From NCBI GenBank assembly GCA_014138645.1, contig JACJIB010000013.1, positions 1 through 52,907 of the forward strand: a stretch of DNA of 52,907 nucleotides. The letters are read 5' to 3'. Position numbers and translations under genes: made by a program. The DNA comes from Methylorubrum thiocyanatum (GTDB lineage Bacteria > Pseudomonadota > Alphaproteobacteria > Rhizobiales > Beijerinckiaceae). Positions within the stretch are counted from its first letter, which is position 1; every line of letters begins with the position of its first letter. The notes under the pieces were generated by a model. The model was not told the DNA's origin and made no database searches. It saw nothing but the letters and a program-made list of their open reading frames with translations. This document shows, one piece after another, positions 33,295-40,832 of this stretch.

Positions 33295-33957
33295 ATGATC
33301 ATCGGGGTGCTCAACCAGAAAGGCGGAGTCGGTAAAACGACCCTCGCCACCAACCTGGCGGCGGTCATCGCCAAGGCCGGCTACCGTGTGCTGCTGGTCG
33401 ACGCCGACCCGCAGGGCAGCTCTATGGCTTGGTCGTCCGTGCGCGAGGCCGAGCCGCTGTTCCCGGTGATCAGCATGGCCAAGCCAACCCTGCACCGCGA
33501 CCTGCCGGAGATCGCGGCCGACTACGATGTGGTGATTATCGACGGCGCACCCAGGGTCAACGACCTCGGCCGCGCTGCGATCCTGGCCAGCGATGTGGTG
33601 CTCATGCCGGTGCAGCCGTCGCCCTACGACGTATGGGCCTCGGCCGACACGGTGCAACTGGTCAAGGAGGCCCAGCAGTTTAAGGAAAACATCAAACCCG
33701 TTTTTGTGGTGAACCGCAAAATCGTAAATACGGCGATCGGGCGCGATGTGCATAATGCCCTGTCCCAGTTCGAATTTCCGATCCTGCCGGTGGAGATTTG
33801 CCAGCGCGTCGGCTTCGCCGAGAGCGCCAGCCAAGGCATGTCCGTGATCGAGACGGACCCCAAGAGCGATGCCGCACAGGAAATCAGCCAGCTGGCCGCC
33901 CAGCTTGTCGACATGAAAGCCAAACCCAAGACCAAGAAGGAAAGGAAGGCCGCATGA
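33295..33957 (+). CDS. parA: ParA-family plasmid partition ATPase
   Basis: This short (220-residue) ParA/MinD-type Walker ATPase has a deviant Walker A (NQKGGVGKTTLATNLA) at the very start and no N-terminal DNA-binding domain. The A' motif VDADPQGSS and Walker B VVIIDGAPR follow. It moves plasmid copies apart together with a centromere-binding partner. The next gene overlaps it by four bases and supplies that partner. A perfect plasmid motif (33721-33728) lies inside the coding region. Confidence 0.93.
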   Translation: MIIGVLNQKGGVGKTTLATNLAAVIAKAGYRVLLVDADPQGSSMAWSSVREAEPLFPVISMAKPTLHRDLPEIAADYDVVIIDGAPRVNDLGRAAILASDVVLMPVQPSPYDVWASADTVQLVKEAQQFKENIKPVFVVNRKIVNTAIGRDVHNALSQFEFPILPVEICQRVGFAESASQGMSVIETDPKSDAAQEISQLAAQLVDMKAKPKTKKERKAA

Positions 33958-34259
33958 GCAAGGGAGCCAAGCAGGTCTCGTTCAAGGTGCCCGCATCCAA
34001 GCTGGCGCCGGCTGCCGACGCCTGGATCGCCAACCGCGGTGCCGAGCCCACGACTACGGATAGGGAAGGGGGCTCCGTGACCGCCCTCAAGGCTGTTGAA
34101 GCCGCTCCGGCGCCGGAGCCGAAGGAGAAGATGTCCCGCTTCACCATCGACGTGCCGGAAAGCCTGCACCGCCGTGTGAAGATGCAGTGCGCGGCACGCG
34201 GTCAGAAGATGGCCGACATGATGCGGGATCTGCTCGAGCGCGAGTTCCCGACATCGTAA
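33954..34259 (+). CDS. Ribbon-helix-helix protein, probable partition partner
   Basis: The 101-residue protein begins in the parA stop (ATGA). A flexible basic N-terminus (KGAKQVSFKVPAS) and a charged linker lead to a C-terminal ribbon-helix-helix domain (RFTIDVPESLHRRVKMQCA, then MADMMRDLLEREF). Plasmid partition proteins of this build bind centromere repeats and repress their own operon. It is the best candidate for recognising the ATCGTAAA sites, one of which overlaps its own stop codon. Confidence 0.85.
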   Translation: MSKGAKQVSFKVPASKLAPAADAWIANRGAEPTTTDREGGSVTALKAVEAAPAPEPKEKMSRFTIDVPESLHRRVKMQCAARGQKMADMMRDLLEREFPTS

Positions 34260-34290
34260 ATCCGCTGATGCAGAATTCCGCTTTTACGAT
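34253..34290. promoter_or_regulatory. Inverted pair of plasmid motifs before rep
   Basis: ATCGTAAA (34253-34260, overlapping the RHH stop) and TTTACGAT (34283-34290) face each other 22 bases apart, just before the initiator gene. This is the only place where two perfect half-sites pair, so it likely controls replication. Confidence 0.6.
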
Positions 34291-34307
34291 CTTCCGGAAA
34301 TCCTGGT

Positions 34308-35540
34308 GTGAGTGATCCCGTCCGTCTCGACCTGATGCCCCTCGACGCGTTCGGGGCCCTCGGGCTGCATGAGAAGAACGCCTACCTGCAGGCGCTGGCG
34401 GACACGTTCTGCGCCAGGACCGGCCGCGAGACCCTTGTCCTCAACAAGGACGCGCTGAGCCGCCTCCGGCGCTTCTACAGCCGGCGCAGCCTGGCTGACC
34501 TCAAGGTCGGGCCTGAGCCGACAGACCCGATCGGCATCGCCCTCAAAGCGCTCGGTGATGCGGTCAAGCTCAACGAGCGCCAACCCGATATCGTCGGCGC
34601 GCTGGTCTCTGAGCTGCCGGCGCCGGTGATGCGTGAGGCGCCCGACGACGACGCCCAGCTCGCGTTCTTCGTGCCCAACATCTACGACGCGCCGCTCAAG
34701 GACGACGTCAACCTGATGGATGTCGCGCCATTCTCGCTCGGCAAGGCCAAGCGGGAAGGGGTCATCCGTTACGAGCTGAAGGACTGCATCATCACGATCG
34801 ATGGCAGCGCCTCAGCCGGCCTCGCCACCGTGTTCGACTACGACATCTTCCTGCACATGGTTTCGAGCCTCGCCGATGAGGCCAACCGGTACCGCCGAGC
34901 GTTGGAGAAAGGACTTCGTATCGATGTACCGGCGCGGGTCTACCGACCTAATGCTGCGCACATCCTCAAGTTCTGCCGTCGCTCCAACGGCGGCAAACAG
35001 TACAAGGACCTCGAGGCCGCGCTGGACCGACTCAAGGGCACCAGCGTCAAGGTGGTCAATCTCGGCAACGGCAATCGCCGTGAGATGATCTCGATGTCGC
35101 TGATCCAGGACTACCGGACAGTCAGCCGCACCACGACAGGCAACGTCGACCAGGTCGAAATCGAGATCCCCGATTGGGTCTACGATGGCGTGGTGCGCCA
35201 GAAGGGAAACCCGCAGATCCTGACCTTGAACGCCGACTACTTCCTGATTTCACAGGGGCTTGGCCGCTACCTTTATCGGCTGTCCAAGCGTGCTGCCGGC
35301 AAAACCGTCGCCCGCTACGGAATGACCGAAATCCACAAGCGCAGCGGCTCCAAACAAGCTCTGCCGCAGTTTGCCCATCAGGTGCGCAAATTCGTTGAAA
35401 GCACCAAGATCGCGCCGTTGCCCGAATACGACCTAGAGATCATCCCCGGCAAACGCGAAGACGTGCTTGTCATGCGGGCGCGCGGCACCGAAACCTTGCA
35501 CGCAGGTGCCGTGGTCGCCCCCGAGCTTCCGTTCGACTGA
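34308..35540 (+). CDS. Replication initiator protein A (RPA family)
   Basis: The 410-residue protein fits the RPA-type plasmid initiators of alphaproteobacteria (Pfam RPA). Visible features are LAFFVPNIYDAPLKDDVNLM, VFDYDIFLHMVSSLADEANR and a winged-helix region with RRSNGGKQYKDLEAALDRL. Near the end LGRYLYRLSKRAAGKT precedes a second winged-helix half. It would bind the iterons that begin 31 bases after its stop. The start is GTG, behind the inverted pair of plasmid motifs. Confidence 0.88.
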   Translation: MSDPVRLDLMPLDAFGALGLHEKNAYLQALADTFCARTGRETLVLNKDALSRLRRFYSRRSLADLKVGPEPTDPIGIALKALGDAVKLNERQPDIVGALVSELPAPVMREAPDDDAQLAFFVPNIYDAPLKDDVNLMDVAPFSLGKAKREGVIRYELKDCIITIDGSASAGLATVFDYDIFLHMVSSLADEANRYRRALEKGLRIDVPARVYRPNAAHILKFCRRSNGGKQYKDLEAALDRLKGTSVKVVNLGNGNRREMISMSLIQDYRTVSRTTTGNVDQVEIEIPDWVYDGVVRQKGNPQILTLNADYFLISQGLGRYLYRLSKRAAGKTVARYGMTEIHKRSGSKQALPQFAHQVRKFVESTKIAPLPEYDLEIIPGKREDVLVMRARGTETLHAGAVVAPELPFD

Positions 35541-35619
35541 CTCCGTTTTTGTCAGCGATTTTTGTCAAAACCGTACTTCGCCAATCGGGGCAGCAGCGGG
35601 CCGAAGGCCACAGCCGCGC

Positions 35620-35628
35620 TGTGGATAA
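35620..35628. promoter_or_regulatory. DnaA box
   Basis: TGTGGATAA is the exact complement of TTATCCACA, between the first iteron and the tandem block. Confidence 0.8.
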
Positions 35629-35640
35629 TTCTTGTCAATG

Positions 35641-35740
35641 CCGTACTTCATCAACCAAAAACCGTACATCATAAATGTCAAACCGTACTTCGCCTATGAC
35701 AAGCCGTACATCATAAATCTGAGGGCCGTACTTCGCCAAT
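35641..35740 (+). repeat. Five tandem 21-22 bp iterons
   Basis: Copies begin at 35641, 35662, 35683, 35704 and 35726. Each starts CCGTAC and continues as either TTCGCCAAT-like or ATCATAAAT-like, the two types mostly alternating. A sixth copy lies at 35571 and a stray one at 36304. The spacing is two helical turns, so all face one side of the DNA. Confidence 0.85.
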
Positions 35741-35849
35741 CAAGGATGGCCTCAAGTCACTGATTTTAACCAATGTTTTTTGTCAGAGGGGCAGGTCGCT
35801 AATGCCTAAAACTCTTAAAGTCTTTTAAAACACTCTAAAACACCGGTTC

Positions 35850-35858
35850 TGTGGATAA
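35850..35858. promoter_or_regulatory. Second DnaA box
   Basis: Another exact TGTGGATAA sits at the far side of the AT-rich stretch. Confidence 0.8.
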
Positions 35859-35943
35859 CTTCGGGGTTGCACCGTTACGAAAACTGGTGCAGCAGCCCGA
35901 TTCGACCTATCTGGCAAATCCAGTGCAACGGAAAGCCCGCCCC

Positions 35944-36211
35944 TTTTTGGCTCCGCCAAAAACCCGCTCCCCCACCCAATGCGGAAGCCGCCTCCGGCGG
36001 CTGATTCCAAAATGGGTCCGCCTAACGGCGAACAAGAGGGGCTGCCGGGACTGTGGGTGGCAGATCGACCTCAGTGGCCCCTGGAGACGTTTTGGGCTGC
36101 TCAGCCGACAGAGAGCGGCAAGAGGCTTGAAAAACCCGCTACAGCCCTCCTGAGAGGCTTTGTCCCGCGCCTTGCGCGGGGAGGATGATGGTGCGGTCGC
36201 TCTGCGACCGC
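35944..36211. repeat. Four triloop hairpins downstream of oriV
   Basis: Perfect stems with three-base loops occur at 35944-35962 (TTTTTGGC-TCC-GCCAAAAA), 35986-36002 (AGCCGCC-TCC-GGCGGCT), 36164-36180 (CCCGCGC-CTT-GCGCGGG) and 36193-36211 (GCGGTCGC-TCT-GCGACCGC). No gene is supported in this interval on either strand. Confidence 0.7.
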
Positions 36212-36390
36212 TGAACCAGCCTGACTCGAGATGGAGGAAGCTGGAGACATCGGCGCAGGACCGGACCAGGGGGCCCATGTTCTGGCAGCCGGTTTTGTCA
36301 AAACCGTACATCATCAATGCGCTTGGCCGATAGGTTGGGGAGGTCAGACCAACCAACCGGGTGCCACCTAAGGTTCTACATGGGCGCCCG

Positions 36391-36420
36391 CAAAATCGTA
36401 TTTCTGTAAATCCGATTTGC
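36391..36420. promoter_or_regulatory. Plasmid motif copy with dyad
   Basis: AAAATCGTATTTCTGTAAAT followed by CCGATTT contains ATCGTATT. ATTTCTGTAAATCC is nearly identical to ATTTCTGTAAAACC at 46009. No gene starts next to it. Confidence 0.45.
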
Positions 36421-36668
36421 AGGATTTGCAGAATTATGTGTGCGAGATGGCTAATGGGGTAGAGGTTGAGCGGTGCCGATTGGCCGCTAAGGACCATACG
36501 CGCGTGCGGTAATCACGGATGGCGTGGATATAATGGCATCAACGGTGACAGCCATCCCACAGGTGAAATGGCTGCCGATCCCTTCACGGTCATCGCCATC
36601 CCTGGCTGTACCGTGAGATCATGCTGACACAAAAAACCGATCCCTTCGAGAAAATCCTAGCGGGGGTA

Positions 36669-36758
36669 CGGGGGCCGGTAATGAGGCCCCCGCGCGCGTA
36701 GCGCGTGGAAAGGCTCGCGCCGTAGGCGCGACCGCATCGCCCCGCGCAGCGGGGCGAT
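36669..36758. repeat. Second hairpin cluster, between oriV and oriT
   Basis: Four back-to-back stems occur: 36669-36692 (CGGGGGCC with an 8-base loop), 36693-36705 (CGCGC-GTA-GCGCG), 36715-36731 (TCGCGCC-GTA-GGCGCGA) and 36736-36758 (ATCGCCCCGC-GCA-GCGGGGCGAT). Three have three-base loops. Confidence 0.7.
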
Positions 36759-36766
36759 CGTTTTTT
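36736..36766 (+). terminator. Strong intrinsic terminator (plus-strand direction)
   Basis: The 10-bp GC stem with GCA loop is followed by CG and six T residues. The U tract serves plus-strand transcription although the adjacent gene is on the minus strand, so it may block transcripts coming from the origin side towards oriT. Confidence 0.65.
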
Positions 36767-37103
36767 AGGGCGTGAAACCAACGGCGCCCGTGAAACCGCA
36801 GTAACCCCCTGCAGTGTCCGTCCACACCTGCACGGCAACCATGCCGCCGATTCCGCCGAAGATCAGGCCCACTCCGGTCGGCCGCGTCCACGGGAAAATG
36901 GCGAGGAAGACTCCAAGCACCATCAACAGCTGGCTCAGCCCCGGCCCGAGGCTGTTGATGATCGGGTGCCCAATCGAGCAGGCGAGCCAACGCGGGACCC
37001 CGGTGTCGAACCCGAGCCAGTGCAGTCCGGCAACCGTACCCCCAGCGATCACAAACAGGGCCAAGCCACTGACCAGATCATCGTCGAGGGAACGGCTGCG
37101 CAT
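36765..37103 (-). CDS. Three-span membrane protein beside oriT
   Basis: The 112-residue protein has hydrophobic helices (LVSGLALFVIAGGTVAGLHW, LSQLLMVLGVFLAIFPW and GLIFGGIGGMVAVQVW). I chose the ATG at 37103, with AAGG eight bases upstream; the frame stays open to 37193, across oriT. It is divergent from the relaxase. It could be a mobilisation accessory or entry-exclusion protein, but no family is recognised. Confidence 0.62.
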   Translation of the reverse strand: MRSRSLDDDLVSGLALFVIAGGTVAGLHWLGFDTGVPRWLACSIGHPIINSLGPGLSQLLMVLGVFLAIFPWTRPTGVGLIFGGIGGMVAVQVWTDTAGGYCGFTGAVGFTP

Positions 37104-37186
37104 GAGGTGAGCCTTCTGCATGGGTGTTGGCTGAATGGGTGCTGCGGACACAGGCAGCTGCAAAAGAAGGTCTAGCGTTTTGTAAT

Positions 37187-37224
37187 GGCGCACTTATACA
37201 TTGGGTATCCAACATAGGTGCGCC
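37187..37224. other. oriT: Origin of transfer (oriT) with Q-type nic core
   Basis: GGCGCACTTATAC (37187-37199) reads TAAGTGCGCC on the minus strand, the nic core of RSF1010-type oriT, and resembles the Ti plasmid nic region. An inverted partner ATAGGTGCGCC at 37214-37224 forms an 11-bp dyad with one mismatch. It lies 43 bases before a MobA/L relaxase, as expected for this class. Confidence 0.78.
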
Positions 37225-37267
37225 CCGGCCACAGGCCGTGGGCGTTGCGGTGGCAACGGAGGGCGCA

Positions 37268-38518
37268 GTGGCATCTTTCCACTTCTCGGCCCAGGTCATC
37301 GGAAGGGCGAAGGGGCGGTCGGCAATCGCCGCTGCGGCGTACCGTGCTGGCGAACGGCTGAGAGACGATCAGACCGGCGCGGAACACGACTTCACTCGCC
37401 GTCAGGGCGTCGTGCACACCGAGATCATGCTGCCAGACGGGGCTGCACCCTGGCTGGCCGACCGACAGAACCTCTGGAACCACGTCCACCAGATCGAGAC
37501 TCGCCGCGACGCTCAACTCGCCCGCGAGATCAATCTGGCCCTGCCGCATGAACTCCCAGCCGAGGAGCGGCTGGCCTTGTTGCGTAACTTCATCCGCACC
37601 GCGTTCACCGACCGCGGCATGGTCGCGGACTTCGCCATCCACGCACCGACCGATAACGATCCGCGCAACCATCACGCCCACGTGATGCTCACCCTGCGGA
37701 AGGCCACGCCGACGGGTCTGTACCGGGTCAAAACCCGGGAGTGGAACTCGGACGCTCTGCTCAACACCTGGCGTGAAAGCTGGGCGACTTGGCAGAACCA
37801 CTACCTTGCCCGTGGCCAGCATGAAGCGCGGGTTGATCACCGCACACTTGCGGTTCAGCAGGCGGATGCCCGGAACCGCGGCGACCGACTGGCTGCCGCA
37901 AGTCTTGACCGGCCGCCGGAAATCCACGTAGGCCCGCGGGCGCAGAACGCGGCGAGGCGTGGGGCTAAGCCGAAGAGCCTGCCGCGGACTGATCTGACCG
38001 CCCGCCCCCAAGGCGGCGCCTGGCGCTCCGCGAAGGCTGGCGGGAACCGGCAGCGCGATATCACCTACCCACAGATCGATCGAGGCTCCCGGGCTGCCTA
38101 CAACGCGCGCCGCGGCGCCCTTGCCGCGGCCGCAGTCTCCCGCCACGTCGAAACCGTCCGGGCGCGCACGGCGCGGCTGAGGCTGATCGAAGGGCGCTAC
38201 CTCAAGGCACTGCGGGCAACCAAGGAAGGCCTGCGCGACCTGCCGCGCGAACGTGGAGGCTTCCGGCGCTCGGGTGATCCGGCGCAACGCGCCAATCGCC
38301 TGGCCCTCATGTTGAATCGTCGTGCCCATCTACTGCGTCGGCTCCAGCTGCTGCGGTTGCTGTTGGGGCGGACCGACACGATCCTTAGCGGCCTGTTTCA
38401 GGTGCAGGATCGCGCGTTTGGACGAAGCCGCATCCTCACGGATCGGCTGTTGCCGCGGGCTAACGCGAGCGTGCGCGTGAACCTCCGGCCCGGGCGTAGC
38501 CGGGACCTGCTGTGGTAG
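37268..38518 (+). CDS. MobA/MobL (Q-type) relaxase
   Basis: From a GTG with GGAGG just upstream the protein has 416 residues and begins with the family motif ASFHFSAQVIGRAKGRSAIA. Tyr25 in AAAYRAGERL is the likely nicking residue. HHAHVMLTLR near 135-138 gives the HxH metal site, and MLPDGAAPW and LWNHVHQIETRRD are typical. No helicase domain follows, unlike full TraA. The C-terminal half is very basic. It starts beside oriT, and its end overlaps the opposing coupling protein gene by 59 bases. The frame is open further upstream to 37124. Confidence 0.92.
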   Translation: MASFHFSAQVIGRAKGRSAIAAAAYRAGERLRDDQTGAEHDFTRRQGVVHTEIMLPDGAAPWLADRQNLWNHVHQIETRRDAQLAREINLALPHELPAEERLALLRNFIRTAFTDRGMVADFAIHAPTDNDPRNHHAHVMLTLRKATPTGLYRVKTREWNSDALLNTWRESWATWQNHYLARGQHEARVDHRTLAVQQADARNRGDRLAAASLDRPPEIHVGPRAQNAARRGAKPKSLPRTDLTARPQGGAWRSAKAGGNRQRDITYPQIDRGSRAAYNARRGALAAAAVSRHVETVRARTARLRLIEGRYLKALRATKEGLRDLPRERGGFRRSGDPAQRANRLALMLNRRAHLLRRLQLLRLLLGRTDTILSGLFQVQDRAFGRSRILTDRLLPRANASVRVNLRPGRSRDLLW

Positions 38519-40067
38519 GTGCGTCCGGCATGTCGTCGTCATCACCGAACCACCTGCTGGTGGGCAGAGTCACCACCACACCTTCAGCCTGCCGCCACGC
38601 ATCGTAGAGGCCACGCCAGCGCCACTCCTTGTAGTAGCGGACCTTGGTGCCCTTGATCGGCGCACCGACCTGGTCGGGCATCATAATGATGCACTGGTTC
38701 GGGTTCATGAACCGCACCTCAGCAGCATCCAGCAGATCCCGGCCGGTTTCCGACTGGCCGTCCTGATGCTGCGCCCGGACCAGGCTCAAATTGCCGGCGG
38801 CAGTGCCGTAGGAGCTCGACATCACCGTCTGACGGCCGATGCCTTCGGCTACCTCACGGGCCGTCCGCGTGTCGGACACCCCGAACATCACCTGGGCGCC
38901 GGATCCGGCGATGAACGTGGTCGCGGTCTCCTGACCATAGAGCGCGCGCAGCTGGCCGAGGTCCTGAAAAATGATGACCGTCTGGCAGTAAGCCCTGAGC
39001 ATGCCCATACCGGTGGCCAGAATGTCGAGGCGACCGAGGGCCTTGGCCTCATCGATCAGCAGCATCGGCTTGTGTGCCGGCGGCGGGCGGTCCTTGCTGC
39101 GCATCAGCGCGGCGACGGCACAGCCCATCATCACCCGCAGGAACGGCGTGAAGATATCGATCTTGTCGTCCGGCACCATCAGGTAGACGGACATCCCTTC
39201 CCGGCTGAGATCCTCCATCCGGAAGTCCGAGGCCTGGGTGATCCATCCCCCGACCCGGTCCTTGCTCCAGAACGCCATGCCCTTGGCCGTGTTGTTCAGC
39301 ACCGACTGGGTTTCCGGGTGTTCCAGGCCGTTGAGCGTGATGCGGCCCTGCTCGGCAATCGAAGGAATCCGGCTGCTGGCCATCTCCTCGAACAGCCCGC
39401 GCAGGGTCTCGCCCTCGGCGGCGATCAACTCGCGCACTAATGAGAGCGTCTGCTGCTCCTCGGGGTACGCGTGCAGGACGTGGCGGATCACCGCCGTGAG
39501 GACGTTCTTGGCGCTGGTGTCCCAGTGCCCCTCCCGGCTTTCCGGGATGACCAGAAAGCTGGCCAGCTGCGCCGTGTCGGTGTCCTCGTGGAAGGTGCCC
39601 TTGCGGATCATGGAGAGCGGGTTGAAGAAGTCGCTCTCCTCGGGATGGATCGCGTCCAGGCGCCAGACCGGGCCCAGGGTTGAGCGATGCCGCTGCGTCA
39701 CTGCGAAGTTTTCACCCTTCGGGTCAGTGACGATCACCGAACCCTTGTGGTCCAGGAGATTGGGCACGACCACGCCGACGCCCTTCCCCTTGCCCTGAGG
39801 AGCTACGCACAGCACCGCACCGTCGCCCTTGAAGCGGATGAACTGGCCGTAGGCCATGCCGACGATCAGCCCCTTGCTGCCGCCTAAGGCGTCGCCGCGC
39901 ACCAGGTCATAGAAGCCGGCCCAGCGTGCCGACCCATGCGACGTCGGCCGTGACCGCAAGGCCTTCCGGCCCTGGCGGAACCCGTGCTTGAGCAGGAAAG
40001 CCAGCAGCCAAGCGGCCCACCTGAGCACGCGGAACACAACACGGACGAGCAGCCAAAGCACGCGCAT
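38460..40067 (-). CDS. VirD4/TraG-type coupling protein
   Basis: This 535-residue type IV coupling ATPase has an N-terminal membrane stretch (LWLLVRVVFRVLRWAAWLLA). A Walker A variant (APQGKGKGVG, about 89-98) is followed by TDPKGEN and the Walker B PMLLIDEAKAL. VIIFQDLGQLRALYG is the usual motif III. It links relaxosome and secretion channel. No mating-pair gene follows, so the plasmid would use a channel supplied by another element. Its C-terminus (AGGSRARSR) is encoded opposite the relaxase end. Confidence 0.93.
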   Translation of the reverse strand: MRVLWLLVRVVFRVLRWAAWLLAFLLKHGFRQGRKALRSRPTSHGSARWAGFYDLVRGDALGGSKGLIVGMAYGQFIRFKGDGAVLCVAPQGKGKGVGVVVPNLLDHKGSVIVTDPKGENFAVTQRHRSTLGPVWRLDAIHPEESDFFNPLSMIRKGTFHEDTDTAQLASFLVIPESREGHWDTSAKNVLTAVIRHVLHAYPEEQQTLSLVRELIAAEGETLRGLFEEMASSRIPSIAEQGRITLNGLEHPETQSVLNNTAKGMAFWSKDRVGGWITQASDFRMEDLSREGMSVYLMVPDDKIDIFTPFLRVMMGCAVAALMRSKDRPPPAHKPMLLIDEAKALGRLDILATGMGMLRAYCQTVIIFQDLGQLRALYGQETATTFIAGSGAQVMFGVSDTRTAREVAEGIGRQTVMSSSYGTAAGNLSLVRAQHQDGQSETGRDLLDAAEVRFMNPNQCIIMMPDQVGAPIKGTKVRYYKEWRWRGLYDAWRQAEGVVVTLPTSRWFGDDDDMPDAPTTAGPGYARAGGSRARSR

Positions 40068-40128
40068 AGCCTACTCCAAAGTGGGTTTAATCAGAAGCTA
40101 AGTGACTGTTGTTGCATCACAAATGTGC

Positions 40129-40584
40129 TCAGCGTCCGCGCCCCTGCGTCCGCGTCTGAATGCGGATTTCACGCTCGGGAGGGGGAAGACGGTGCTGCTG
40201 CGCCAGGTGGGCACGAGCGTTCCGCACATCGCCAAGCCGCTCACTGAGGTGCTTCAGGTCACGCAGGGCCTCTGGCAGTTCACCGACTGCCGCAGCGACC
40301 GCCCGGCGGCGCCAGCCCAGGAACCCCGTGCGGAACACACCGAACGTTAGCTCGCGGCGAAGGACTGTCTCCTCAAACACCGCAATCGCATGGACGAACC
40401 CGCGCCGGCGGCTCAGCTTACGGAACGCCTGCGCAGCCAGATGCGGGTAAACGAAAATCTCGCCCATCAGCCGCTGAGCACGGGCCTCCGCCAGGCCGAT
40501 GCCGAGACGCAGATCACGCTCGAGGACATCGTAGTCATGCGGGATGCCACCAGGCGGGGCCGATGCGTTTTCAGCTGCGGACAT
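40129..40584 (-). CDS. Basic hypothetical protein upstream of the coupling protein gene
   Basis: The 151-residue protein is arginine-rich with long helices (DLRLGIGLAEARAQRLMGEI and LPEALRDLKHLSERLGDVRN). It is 61 bases before the coupling protein on the same strand. A role as relaxosome accessory (MobC/TraD-like) is possible by position and charge only. Its start region faces the small gene at 40610. Confidence 0.6.
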   Translation of the reverse strand: MSAAENASAPPGGIPHDYDVLERDLRLGIGLAEARAQRLMGEIFVYPHLAAQAFRKLSRRRGFVHAIAVFEETVLRRELTFGVFRTGFLGWRRRAVAAAVGELPEALRDLKHLSERLGDVRNARAHLAQQHRLPPPEREIRIQTRTQGRGR

Positions 40585-40609
40585 GAATGATCTGCCCTAT
40601 ACTGTTGGG

Positions 40610-40795
40610 ATGTTGAGTTTTATTTATGACCTATGGATTGTTTGGTTCAGCCGTGAGCCGGTGCCACAGAGCTGGTCAGAGCTCATCAAAGATGTGGAGC
40701 GACTTCACCCCAACGACCGCTATATTCAGCAATGGAATGCCGAGTACGAGCTCATTCGGCGTCAGGAGCAAGGACAGCGCGGTCACGACGCCTGA
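40610..40795 (+). CDS. Small hypothetical protein
   Basis: The 61-residue protein has a hydrophobic head (MLSFIYDLWIVWFS) and a charged helical tail (YIQQWNAEYELIRRQEQG). The frame is open upstream to 40544, but those codons lie opposite the 40129-40584 gene start. The plasmid motif dyad at 40802 follows its stop. The function is unknown. Confidence 0.5.
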   Translation: MLSFIYDLWIVWFSREPVPQSWSELIKDVERLHPNDRYIQQWNAEYELIRRQEQGQRGHDA

Positions 40796-40801
40796 CTTAA
40801 A

Positions 40802-40831
40802 GGCGTAAAATCGTAAAACCGTATTTACGCC
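40802..40831. promoter_or_regulatory. Dyad containing the plasmid motif
   Basis: GGCGTAAA and TTTACGCC are perfect inverted arms, and between them lies ATCGTAAAACCGTA with a perfect ATCGTAAA. It sits between two convergent genes, so it may be a terminator-like hairpin, an operator or a partition site. Confidence 0.55.
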
Positions 40832-40832
40832 A

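Larger units (their letters stand above)
35541..35870. other. Iteron-type origin of replication (oriV)
   Basis: Directly after the initiator gene lie six iterons, two perfect DnaA boxes and an AT-rich stretch (35757-35845, rich in TTTTAA and CTCTAAAA words) that could unwind. Parts and order are those of an iteron plasmid origin. Confidence 0.85.

Noticed and set aside
35571..35740. CRISPR-like short repeats
   Set aside because: The 21-22 base spacing has no unique spacers and sits next to a replication initiator with DnaA boxes, so these are iterons.
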